Part shown: positions 6,516 through 12,433 of the stretch, piece after piece
How positions within the stretch are numbered: position 1 is the stretch's first letter
How the letters are laid out: every line of letters starts with the position of its first letter
Source: an uncultured Eubacteriales bacterium
Lineage (GTDB): Bacteria; Bacillota; Clostridia; Oscillospirales; Oscillospiraceae
Direction of reading: 5' to 3'
DNA: 12,433 nt
NCBI GenBank assembly: GCA_902475455.1
Contig: CABRZO010000059.1
Span: 1 to 12,433, forward strand
Made by a program: the position numbers and the translations under genes
Notes under the pieces: generated by a model
What the model saw: only the letters and a program-made list of their open reading frames with translations
Databases searched by the model: none
What the model was told of the DNA's origin: nothing

Positions 6516-6602
6516 TGTCATTCTAAGTCCCTAGGGGCCAAAGAATCTTTCCTACGATGACAAATGTGAGGAAAAGATCCTTTGCTGACGCTCAGGATGA
6601 CA
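6516..6602. repeat. Degenerate dispersed inverted repeat (MITE-like)
   Basis: The segment starts with TGTCATTCTAAG and ends with CTCAGGATGACA, which are inverted copies matching at 10 of 12 positions. A further GATGACA lies inside at 6556-6562 and AAGAATCTTT-type dyads fill the centre, so it may be one and a half copies of a small hairpin unit. Translated, it gives the FADAQDDK string often seen in spurious proteins called from dispersed intergenic repeats of bacterial genomes. No transposase is present. Confidence 0.6.
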
Positions 6603-6608
6603 AACAGA

Positions 6609-6638
6609 GGGGCTGTTGCAGTAGCTTGCAACAGCCCC
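6609..6638 (+). terminator. Strong hairpin, possible terminator after the oxidoreductase
   Basis: GGGGCTGTTGCA and TGCAACAGCCCC form a perfect 12-bp stem around a 6-base loop. The following bases (AAATCTTTACC) are only weakly T-rich, so it may be an imperfect terminator for the gene ending at 6390, or part of the adjacent repeat element. It lies about 220 bases past that stop codon, and nothing closer looks like a terminator. Confidence 0.45.
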
Positions 6639-6802
6639 AAATCTTTACCCGTCATTGTGCCTTATTAAGCCGTCGTTCACACGTAGGATCTCAAACGGGA
6701 TACAGTTACTCGATTATGATCCAGCCAGAGCAAGCAATGGTTCCTGGAGACTGCTCCCCCCAGGCTCCCTTTGAGCTCTCCACATTTCAAACACGCAGCC
6801 CC

Positions 6803-6831
6803 TTGACAACAATAGATTTTCGACGTATGAT
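6803..6831 (+). promoter_or_regulatory. Near-consensus promoter of the marR-FUSC operon
   Basis: TTGACA (6803-6808) and TATGAT (6826-6831) are 17 bases apart. The expected start is near 6838, about 33 bases before the marR ATG. The last base of the -10 is the first base of the dyad at 6831-6843. Confidence 0.75.
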
Positions 6832-6843
6832 TAACGATGTTAA
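6831..6843. promoter_or_regulatory. Probable MarR operator
   Basis: TTAAC-GAT-GTTAA is a perfect dyad with 5-base arms that lies across the end of the -10 box and the expected transcription start. MarR proteins usually repress their own operon by binding such sites, so a MarR dimer here would block RNA polymerase. Confidence 0.5.
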
Positions 6844-6870
6844 CTATACACCAAAAGGTAGGCGCTACAT

Positions 6871-7317
6871 ATGGAATGGACAGATATGATGCATTATCAA
6901 CAGCAAATCCAAAAGATTATGCGTTCCCTGTTGCCGGTACACAAATCTACACTGACTGCCAGTGAATTTGAGCTTTTGTCCCGGCTATATCTGCACCCAG
7001 AGCAGAACACGCCTATTTTACTCAGTCAAGGCAGCGGGATGAAAAAAGAAGCGGTAAGCCGCTGTCTGAAAACACTCTATGAGAGAAACTGCATACGTAA
7101 ACAGCGCCAGACGACGGATGAACGAAGCTATCAATTGTTTATTACGGAAACTGGTCTTGCCGAGTTAAGAAAGGGATATGAGAGCATTTTACAGCCCTTC
7201 TACGATTTGTGGCGCAGTTCCAAGGAAGATTTCGAGTCATTTATGTATTACGCAGATAAACTCGCCGCTCACATGGAGAAAGGATCGAAACATACCCGTG
7301 CCCATGAAATTTTATAA
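6871..7317 (+). CDS. MarR-family transcriptional regulator
   Basis: The 148-residue protein has the MarR layout: an N-terminal dimerisation helix, a winged helix-turn-helix at about 29-98 with recognition-helix sequence GMKKEAVSRCLKTLYER (56-72), a wing with the typical D-x-R (TTDERSYQLFIT, 81-92), and C-terminal dimerisation helices. AAAGG lies 12 bases before the ATG, a rather long gap; an in-frame ATG at 6886 is an alternative. The gene overlaps the following membrane-protein gene by 14 bases, so the two are translated together. MarR regulators paired with exporters usually release the operator when bound by a phenolic or other aromatic compound. That ligand type is inferred here. Confidence 0.88.
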   Translation: MEWTDMMHYQQQIQKIMRSLLPVHKSTLTASEFELLSRLYLHPEQNTPILLSQGSGMKKEAVSRCLKTLYERNCIRKQRQTTDERSYQLFITETGLAELRKGYESILQPFYDLWRSSKEDFESFMYYADKLAAHMEKGSKHTRAHEIL

Positions 7318-8353
7318 CGCATTACAACTGGATCCCTCAATACTGAAGCGGAACATTGCCGCCTGTGACTCAAGGCAGGAAAAAGCATATTATTGGGTCG
7401 CCATGGCCCTGCGCTCTGTACTGATCGTAGCCTTTGCCATCGTGTTCATCAGTCTGCTGTCCAGCGTGTTTGGCTCCGACAATACCCCTCTGGCCGTAGC
7501 ATTGTTCTGCATGATGCTGGGGATCCGCTTTGTCAACTTTGAATACTGTATCGGCGATTCACTCATTACCTTGGCCGCAGTGCTGGCCATTTTGGTATTG
7601 GCTCCTTGTGGGGCAGCCGTGCTGCCGTCAATTCTTTTGATTCCACTGCATTTCATTGCCTTTTTCGCCCTTCTCTATATGACCACGCAGCGGCCCGAAA
7701 TGGGCAACGGGGGCATATACAGTTTTGCCTACATCTACCTGACCGGCAATCCGGTGGTTGGGGAGGCTCTGATTCGCCGGGGGCTTCTGGCATTGGTCGG
7801 CTATCTCATCTGCGGTGCAATCCTGTTTGCCAAGCACCGGGAGCAACACAAAACCATTCGTTTTCACCAGGTAATACAAAAATTCAATCTATCCTCGCCA
7901 GTTCATTTATGGCAGTTGCGCATGGCGCTTGGCGTAAGTCTGGTAATGACTGCTGGTCAAGTATTTGGTGTACAGCGGTTTATGTGGATGGGCTTTGCCT
8001 GTGCATCGCTGCTGTCAGAGTATCCATATTCCGGCAATACAACCACCCGCTTTTGGCAGCGAATTGTGGGGACCCTAGCAGGTTCCGGCGCGTTTTTCCT
8101 TCTCTATCTGCTGACACCCCAAGCGTTTCATTCCCTGATGGGGCCTTTGGGCGGACTGTGCCTGGGCTTTTGCACCGATTACCGCTACAAAACGGCAATG
8201 AACTGCTTCGGCGCCCTCATGCTGGGGGCAGGAATCTATGGACTCCAAGGGGCGGTGCTTCTGCGTATTGCAGATACCCTTTTGGGGGTGACATTTGGGC
8301 TGGTATTCGCGATGCTTTTTCACCGGGTGGCGACAATTAAATTCAGCAAATAG
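7304..8353 (+). CDS. FUSC-like (aromatic acid exporter-type) membrane protein
   Basis: The 349-residue protein has two similar hydrophobic halves (about 33-175 and 203-340) separated by a charged loop (KHREQHKTIRFHQ, 177-189). The second half carries FUSC-family hallmarks: TTRFWQRIVGTLAG (247-260) and LLRIADTLLGVTFGLVFAML (319-338). FUSC and ArAE proteins, such as AaeB and fusaric-acid resistance proteins, export aromatic or other organic acids. Bacterial homologues range from about 330 residues to over 650, so this is a short form. The frame is open further upstream, but that part is read from marR in another frame, so I start at ATG 7304 (GTG at 7298 is possible). No good ribosome binding site is visible; coupling to marR is likely. 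The exported compound is unknown. Confidence 0.75.
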   Translation: MKFYNALQLDPSILKRNIAACDSRQEKAYYWVAMALRSVLIVAFAIVFISLLSSVFGSDNTPLAVALFCMMLGIRFVNFEYCIGDSLITLAAVLAILVLAPCGAAVLPSILLIPLHFIAFFALLYMTTQRPEMGNGGIYSFAYIYLTGNPVVGEALIRRGLLALVGYLICGAILFAKHREQHKTIRFHQVIQKFNLSSPVHLWQLRMALGVSLVMTAGQVFGVQRFMWMGFACASLLSEYPYSGNTTTRFWQRIVGTLAGSGAFFLLYLLTPQAFHSLMGPLGGLCLGFCTDYRYKTAMNCFGALMLGAGIYGLQGAVLLRIADTLLGVTFGLVFAMLFHRVATIKFSK

Positions 8354-8410
8354 TTTCAAATATATAAAAGTAGGACGATTTTGTTTGGTCCGGAATGACT
8401 GCCACACACC

Positions 8411-8442
8411 AAAGGGCGACAGCTTGTTTGCTGTCGCCCTTT
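8411..8442. terminator. Bidirectional intrinsic terminator
   Basis: AAAGGGCGACAGC pairs with GCTGTCGCCCTTT (13 bp) around a TTGTTT loop. T-rich sequence follows on the plus strand (TTTGTTT from 8440), while on the minus strand the stem itself ends in TTT. It lies between two convergent operons and probably serves both. Confidence 0.85.
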
Positions 8443-8476
8443 GTTTATGTGATGTAATTGTAAAATGGCAATATGG

Positions 8477-9319
8477 TCACAGCTGGATACTCCAGTCCCG
8501 CCGGGTCAGCTGGACATAGTGCTGATACAGGATGCCAAAGCGATGGAAGTATTTTGGTTTCCACGGCTTTTCCTTTCCGCAGAAATGTAAGATGGAAGTG
8601 TGCTCCATCACCCAACGCAGATCACAGACACCGCCGCTGCGCAGCAAATAGTTGCTGTAATTCCGGGCGTCATAGTTCCAAATTGCATCTTCCAGATCCA
8701 AAATCCGCTGACTATATAACCCATTGAGCAGATCCTGGTCCGGCAAAACCAGCTCTTTCCGATGCTTCTCCACATAGGCAAACAGCGCATCGGACCGAAT
8801 CTCCCTCCGGCCTGCGGCCAGATCCATCAGCAATACTCCGGAGTTATAGTAATCCCTCTGAGTCCCCAACCGCAGCTGATTGACGCTGTTGGCCAACTCG
8901 GTCTTGCCGGTGTGGGCGGCGGCACCAAAGAGATTTCCTTTTAAATCCGTCTCCCAGAGGGGGCGGATGGGATTGATAATTAGAATATCCGGATCCAAAT
9001 AGAGCACCCGCTCCACATCCGGCGGCAACAACTGGGGAGCCAGGAGCCGGTAATACATCTCTTTGGGATATTGCCGGGTCACCGGGGCATCTTGAAACAG
9101 GGTATTCTCCACCCGGATGGGGACAAAAGAATACCCATAGGCCGAACACTGGAGCTTCACCTCCGCCAGGGCGCTCTCTGGAATCCCGCTGTGAAGCAGA
9201 TAGAGGACAATCTTTTCTGACGGATTGTTGATCCGGAGAGAGGTGAGCAGGACCTGGAGCTGGGGCAGATAGTTTTGATCCAGGGTAGAGAGGATTGAAA
9301 TGAAATCCACGGTTTGCAT
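8477..9319 (-). CDS. Family 8 glycosyltransferase
   Basis: The 280-residue protein has GT8 motifs in order: the metal-binding D-x-D within YLDPDILI (107-114), NSGVLLMDL (159-167), PDQDLLN (193-199) and HFCGKEKPW (245-253). GT8 enzymes are retaining transferases using UDP-sugars, typically for lipopolysaccharide-like, glycoprotein or storage glycans. No signal peptide or membrane segment is seen, so it should be cytosolic. It is the last gene of the ftsH operon, starting 8 bases after the HdeD-like gene, with GGGGGAG just before its ATG. Why a sugar transferase is coupled to a membrane protease is unclear; modifying an envelope glycan under stress is one possibility. Donor and acceptor are unknown. 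Confidence 0.88.
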   Translation of the reverse strand: MQTVDFISILSTLDQNYLPQLQVLLTSLRINNPSEKIVLYLLHSGIPESALAEVKLQCSAYGYSFVPIRVENTLFQDAPVTRQYPKEMYYRLLAPQLLPPDVERVLYLDPDILIINPIRPLWETDLKGNLFGAAAHTGKTELANSVNQLRLGTQRDYYNSGVLLMDLAAGRREIRSDALFAYVEKHRKELVLPDQDLLNGLYSQRILDLEDAIWNYDARNYSNYLLRSGGVCDLRWVMEHTSILHFCGKEKPWKPKYFHRFGILYQHYVQLTRRDWSIQL

Positions 9320-9327
9320 CTCCCCCT

Positions 9328-9870
9328 TTAATGCCGCATACCCAAGGGCCCAATCGCCGTCAATATGCTGTCAACTCCCAGCAGGATCAGATAGGCACTG
9401 GCCAGCAGACGGACATAAGTGAGGGTGAACATGGGGCTCAAGAACATCATGCAGCCCAGAATTAACCCGATGATATTGACAATCAGGGTGAAATAGTACA
9501 TCCCATCGCCAGAAACCAGTCGAATATGATTGGCATGGGCCAGCCGGGAAATACAGTGGGCTACAAACCAGATGGGAAACAGCAGAGCCAATGCCACGGC
9601 CCCGGTTCTGGGGTAAACCAGCAGCATGACACCGGACATGACGCTCAGAATACCGGTGATCAGAGCCAGGATGGGCCCCAACCCGGTGTAACGCTCCACC
9701 TGAATATACAGAAGGATGTCCGCGATCCCCATAACAACCGCCACAACCCCATAGACAAAGGCCATGCCCTTCAAAGCCACCACCGGATTCACCAATGCCC
9801 AGATCCCCAGCAGGATCAGCACAATGCCGGTGATCAGCTCCAACCAGCCAAAGCCGGAACGTCTTCTCAT
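9328..9870 (-). CDS. HdeD/DUF308-family six-helix membrane protein
   Basis: The 180-residue protein has six hydrophobic segments, at about 9-28, 35-56, 65-86, 90-108, 126-146 and 152-173. It shows the HdeD/DUF308 pattern of small repeated units with a Gly after a hydrophobic run and a Pro near the helix end (for example LELITGIVLILLGIWALVNP). HdeD of enterobacteria is linked to acid resistance; biochemical roles in the family are poorly known. Its ATG overlaps the ftsH stop as ATGA, so its synthesis is coupled to FtsH. It may be a partner, substrate or regulator of the protease in the membrane. Confidence 0.85.
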   Translation of the reverse strand: MRRRSGFGWLELITGIVLILLGIWALVNPVVALKGMAFVYGVVAVVMGIADILLYIQVERYTGLGPILALITGILSVMSGVMLLVYPRTGAVALALLFPIWFVAHCISRLAHANHIRLVSGDGMYYFTLIVNIIGLILGCMMFLSPMFTLTYVRLLASAYLILLGVDSILTAIGPLGMRH

Positions 9871-11693
9871 TGCGTCTCCCCTCCCGTCAGAATTTCCATG
9901 AACTTCTCCCCGGTGATGGTCTCCTTCTCATAGAGGAAGGTGGCCAGCTCATCCAGTTTGGCCCGGTTGTCCTTCAAAATTTTTCTGGCTTTTTCATGCT
10001 GGCGCTTGACCAGCTCCACCACTTTGCGGTCAATTTCCCGCTGGGTCTCCGGGGCGCAGGCCAGAGAAGTGTCTCCGCCCAGATACTGGTTGCTCACCGT
10101 CTCCAGCGCCACCATATCAAACTCATCGCTCATGCCGTACCGGCTGATCATGGCCCGGGCCAGCTTGGTGGCCTGCTCAATGTCGTTGGAAGCCCCGGTG
10201 GTAACGGAGCCAAAGACCACTTCTTCCGCCGCCCGGCCCCCGGTAAAGGTGGCTATTTTGTCCTCAATCTCCTCCCGGGTCATCAGATACTTGTCCCCGG
10301 TGTCCACCTGCATGGTGTAACCCAGGGCGCCGGAGGTCCGGGGAATAATGGTAATCTTCTGCACTGGGGCAGAATGGCTCTGCAGAGCAGCCACCAGGGC
10401 GTGGCCGATCTCATGATAGGCCACCACCCGTTTCTCCTGGTCGGAGAGGACCGCGTTCTTCTTCTGATAGCCGGCGATGACCACCTCGATGCTCTCCTCC
10501 AGGTCGGACTGATTAACGATGATCCGCCCGCTGCGCACTGCCCGCAGGGCGGCCTCGTTGATGATATTGGCCAGCTCCGCACCGCTGGCCCCGGCGGCCA
10601 TCCGGGCGATGGTGTGGAAATCTACATCCTCCGCCGTCTTGATTTTCTTGGCGTGGACCTTCAGAATGGCCTCCCGGCCCGCCAGGTCCGGCAGCTCCAC
10701 CGGCACCCGCCGGTCAAAGCGCCCGGGCCGGGTCAGGGCCGGATCCAGAGACTCAGGCCGGTTGGTGGCCGCCAGAATGATGACTCCGGTGTTCTCCTCA
10801 AAACCATCCATCTCGGTGAGCAGCTGGTTCAGGGTCTGCTCCCGCTCGTCGTTGCCGCCGTAGCCGCCGGAATTTCGCTTCTGGCCAATGGCGTCAATCT
10901 CATCAATGAACACAATGCAGGGAGCCTTCTCCTTGGCCTGGCGGAACAGATCCCGGACCTTGGAGGCGCCCATACCCACAAACATCTCCACAAATTCCGA
11001 GCCGGAGATGGAGAAAAAGGGCACATTGGCCTCGCCCGCCACCGCCTTGGCTAGCATGGTCTTGCCGGTGCCCGGAGGGCCAACCAACAAAATGCCCTTG
11101 GGCATGGAGGCGCCGGCCTGGGTGTATTTTGTGGGATCGTGGAGATAGTCCACAATTTCCTGCAAGCTCTCCTTGGCCTCATCTTCCCCGGCTACGTCGG
11201 AAAACCGGATTCCCTTGGTGGACTGGACATAGACCTTGGCGTTGCTCTTTCCCATCCCAAAGGACATGGCGTTCTTCCCCCCGGCCTGCTCCATGAGCTT
11301 CTTGCTCATATACTGACCAATGCCCACGAAAATCAGAATGGGCAGCACAAAGCTCAGCAGAAAGCTCCAGATCGGTGAGATGGGCTCCTCCATCACCCGG
11401 TCAAACTGGGCCCCGGCTTCATGGAGCCGCTCCGTCAGGGTGGGGTCCTCCATGGGGGTTGTCTGATAAACTTCTCCGCCATCTTTGTCGGTAAACAGGA
11501 TCTGGGTATCTTCCACCTGCACCGTGTCGATATCCTTCTCCTCAATCATGTCCATAAAGGTGCCGTAGTCCACCTCCACCACCTGTTGCCGGGAAAGCAA
11601 CGGGGTAACCAGCAGATTAAACAGCAAAATGATCAGCAATACGATGCCGTAATAATAGATCAATGGCTTTTTCGGTGATTTGACTTCCTTCAT
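9867..11693 (-). CDS. ftsH: ATP-dependent zinc metalloprotease FtsH
   Basis: The 608-residue membrane protease degrades unneeded or damaged membrane and cytosolic proteins. It has an N-terminal membrane helix (about 11-32), an extracytoplasmic domain, a second helix (about 107-127), an AAA+ ATPase with Walker A GPPGTGKT (205-212), Walker B VFIDE (261-265) and second-region TRPGRFDR (321-328), and a zinc protease domain with HEIGH (427-431) and Asp504 in SNDIEQAT as third ligand. All catalytic residues are present and the length is normal. The context is not the usual tilS-hpt-ftsH neighbourhood: a coiled-coil protein gene overlaps it upstream and an hdeD-like gene downstream. It may therefore be an extra, stress-related paralogue, which the window alone cannot prove. 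Confidence 0.97.
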   Translation of the reverse strand: MKEVKSPKKPLIYYYGIVLLIILLFNLLVTPLLSRQQVVEVDYGTFMDMIEEKDIDTVQVEDTQILFTDKDGGEVYQTTPMEDPTLTERLHEAGAQFDRVMEEPISPIWSFLLSFVLPILIFVGIGQYMSKKLMEQAGGKNAMSFGMGKSNAKVYVQSTKGIRFSDVAGEDEAKESLQEIVDYLHDPTKYTQAGASMPKGILLVGPPGTGKTMLAKAVAGEANVPFFSISGSEFVEMFVGMGASKVRDLFRQAKEKAPCIVFIDEIDAIGQKRNSGGYGGNDEREQTLNQLLTEMDGFEENTGVIILAATNRPESLDPALTRPGRFDRRVPVELPDLAGREAILKVHAKKIKTAEDVDFHTIARMAAGASGAELANIINEAALRAVRSGRIIVNQSDLEESIEVVIAGYQKKNAVLSDQEKRVVAYHEIGHALVAALQSHSAPVQKITIIPRTSGALGYTMQVDTGDKYLMTREEIEDKIATFTGGRAAEEVVFGSVTTGASNDIEQATKLARAMISRYGMSDEFDMVALETVSNQYLGGDTSLACAPETQREIDRKVVELVKRQHEKARKILKDNRAKLDELATFLYEKETITGEKFMEILTGGETQ

Positions 11694-12115
11694 TGTGATT
11701 TTCCCTCCTGTTGCTGCAGCTGGGCGTCAATGGCCTCCATGGAGAGCAGCAGAGCCCGGTCTGCCGCCTGGTGGGCAAAATCCAGGGCGTACTCCGCCAG
11801 CAGCAGCTTTTCCTCCACCGCGGTCTCCGGGTCCGGACTGTCCTGGGCCATGGTCTGCAGTTGATCCTTTGAGGATCGGATGATCTGTTCCATCTGTCCG
11901 TAGCTCTGACCCAGCACAGACACCAGCGCCGACCGGGAGCGCTGCAGACAGTCCCGTAGTGCCTCCTCTGACGCGTCACACTCCCGCCGCAGCTGGTCGA
12001 TCTCCCGGGATAGCCTGGAATGCCCCGCTGCCTCACTCCAGTGAATGCGGCTGTGGAGCCGGTCCATCCGTTCTTCCAGCTGACACAGCTTGATGGATAG
12101 AATTTCGTGGGACAT
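11690..12115 (-). CDS. Coiled-coil protein of unknown function, first gene of the ftsH operon
   Basis: The 141-residue protein is almost wholly helical, rich in Glu, Gln, Arg and Leu with heptad-like spacing (for example LEERMDRLHSRI at 13-24 and SREIDQLRRECDASEEALRD at 36-55). It has no signal peptide or membrane segment. I chose the ATG at 12115, which follows AAGGAGGTG at good spacing; the frame is open further to 12175, but those codons cover the promoter and ribosome binding site. Its stop overlaps the ftsH start as ATGA, so FtsH synthesis depends on its translation. An adaptor, cofactor or regulator of FtsH is a natural guess from position only; I recognise no family. Confidence 0.75.
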   Translation of the reverse strand: MSHEILSIKLCQLEERMDRLHSRIHWSEAAGHSRLSREIDQLRRECDASEEALRDCLQRSRSALVSVLGQSYGQMEQIIRSSKDQLQTMAQDSPDPETAVEEKLLLAEYALDFAHQAADRALLLSMEAIDAQLQQQEGKSQ

Positions 12116-12139
12116 ATTCCCACCTCCTTCTTGGCTTCC

Positions 12140-12168
12140 ATTGTAAACCGCCTTTCTACTCCCCTCAA
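12140..12168 (-). promoter_or_regulatory. Promoter of the ftsH operon
   Basis: On the minus strand TTGAGG (12168-12163) and TACAAT (12145-12140) are 17 bases apart. The start would fall near 12133, just before the ribosome binding site (complement of 12121-12129), giving a very short leader. No heat-shock repeat (CIRCE) is visible. Confidence 0.5.
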
Positions 12169-12201
12169 TTAGCACAAGGCCGGCTCTGTCTAGACAAAAA
12201 C

Positions 12202-12232
12202 GCCGGAGTGTAAAAAGATTTTACACTCCGGC
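12202..12232 (-). terminator. Terminator of the gene entering from the right edge
   Basis: GCCGGAGTGTAAAA and TTTTACACTCCGGC form a perfect 14-bp stem with a 3-base loop. Leftwards on the minus strand it is followed by a run of five T residues (12200-12196), so it ends transcription of the gene whose stop is at 12246-12248 and separates it from the ftsH operon. Confidence 0.85.
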
Positions 12233-12245
12233 ATTATTGTCAATC

Positions 12246-12433
12246 TCATTCGGTTTCATTTGGTTCCAGAGGAGAAATCCCCTCCGTCATCAGGCGGAAT
12301 ACAGTGTGGACGATCTGATCCAGATGCTTGGTATCCGCCTCGGTCCAGTTCCGCAACAGCCCCAGAATGGCTTGGCTGTGATATCGCAGGATCAGCTTGG
12401 TGTCAAAGTAGGAGCAATTCTGATAGAGTCCCT
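12246..12433 (-). CDS. C-terminal part of a probable TetR/AcrR-family regulator
   Basis: Sixty-one residues are visible before the stop, with the 5' part outside the window. The sequence YHSQAILGLLRNWTEADTKH followed by a helix LDQIVHTVFRLMTEGI resembles the ligand-binding-domain end of TetR-family regulators, where a helix carrying G-L-x-x-W precedes the dimerisation helices. The DNA-binding domain is not in the window, so the family call rests on this pattern alone. The gene is on the same strand as the ftsH operon but is separated from it by a strong terminator. Confidence 0.55.
   Translation of the reverse strand, partial: GLYQNCSYFDTKLILRYHSQAILGLLRNWTEADTKHLDQIVHTVFRLMTEGISPLEPNETE

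Larger units (their letters stand above)
6391..6870. other. Intergenic region of about 480 bases with repeat, hairpin and promoter
   Basis: No convincing gene is present. The first part (6391-6515) shows nothing recognisable. A degenerate inverted repeat (6516-6602) and a strong hairpin (6609-6638) follow, then about 160 bases without clear signals, and finally the marR promoter and operator (6803-6843). GTTCACAC occurs twice (near 6395 and 6673), with no meaning I can assign. Confidence 0.6.

Noticed and set aside
6557..6889. 110-codon plus-strand frame before marR
   Set aside because: It begins inside the dispersed repeat (FADAQDDK-type translation), crosses the hairpin and the marR promoter, and has no ribosome binding site.
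7178..7303. Upstream extension of the FUSC-like gene inside marR
   Set aside because: These codons lie in another frame of a conserved MarR domain and give a non-membrane, low-quality sequence; the start at 7304 fits the family better.
7606..8340. 244-codon plus-strand frame within the FUSC-like gene
   Set aside because: Alternative-frame shadow: the overlapping frame shows membrane segments and FUSC motifs, while this one lacks any.
9870..11054. 394-codon plus-strand frame opposite ftsH
   Set aside because: It is an antisense shadow of ftsH, whose motifs are complete; the translation is His/Gly/Leu-rich without domain character.
12116..12175. Upstream ATG extension of the coiled-coil gene
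   Set aside because: The extension would include the ribosome binding site and -10 box; the ATG at 12115 has the better site.
1..12433. CRISPR arrays, tRNA and rRNA genes
   Set aside because: No regularly spaced repeats, cloverleaf sequences or rRNA segments were seen on either strand.

Overview
The window looks like chromosomal DNA of an anaerobic Gram-positive gut-type bacterium, probably a Clostridia member related to the Oscillospiraceae. This is inferred from moderately GC-rich genes, strong AGGAGG-type ribosome binding sites, consensus sigma-A promoters, a TnpX/TndX-type large serine recombinase and a clostridial enoate-reductase-type flavoenzyme. The species cannot be named from the sequence.

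Region 1 (about 1-3160, plus strand) is one end of an integrated mobile element. It holds a GC-rich, hairpin-rich leader without a convincing large gene, a short putative leader peptide running into an intrinsic terminator, a MazF/PemK-like toxin with a C-terminal zinc-ribbon-like tail, a 55-residue helical protein, and a large serine recombinase with its own promoter. The recombinase stop overlaps, antisense, the first 37 codons of a minus-strand gene that keeps a perfect ribosome binding site but is cut off. This is best read as the junction where the element disrupted a host membrane-protein gene.

Region 2 (about 3124-6390) is that disrupted host locus: the broken membrane-protein gene, a divergent LysR-type regulator, and a 646-residue flavin/iron-sulfur/FAD oxidoreductase related to FadH, BaiCD/BaiH and enoate reductases. 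Two nearly identical dyads with the LysR-box form T-N11-A lie in the regulator's 5' leader and over its stop codon, upstream of the oxidoreductase. They suggest autoregulation plus control of the reductase by one regulator. The substrate is not known; an unsaturated acid, CoA thioester or steroid-like enone fits the family.

Region 3 (6391-8442) starts with a roughly 480-base spacer holding a degenerate dispersed inverted repeat and a strong hairpin. It continues with a MarR-type regulator that overlaps a FUSC-like membrane exporter gene, driven by a near-consensus promoter with a dyad at its -10/start region, and ends in a strong terminator.

Region 4 (8477-12168, minus strand) is a tight four-gene operon: a 141-residue coiled-coil protein, an FtsH protease, an HdeD/DUF308 membrane protein and a family 8 glycosyltransferase. 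The first two junctions are ATGA overlaps and the last is an 8-base gap. FtsH next to HdeD recalls the membrane stress modules of heat-resistance islands. The window ends in the C-terminal part of a probable TetR-family regulator, separated from the operon by a terminator.
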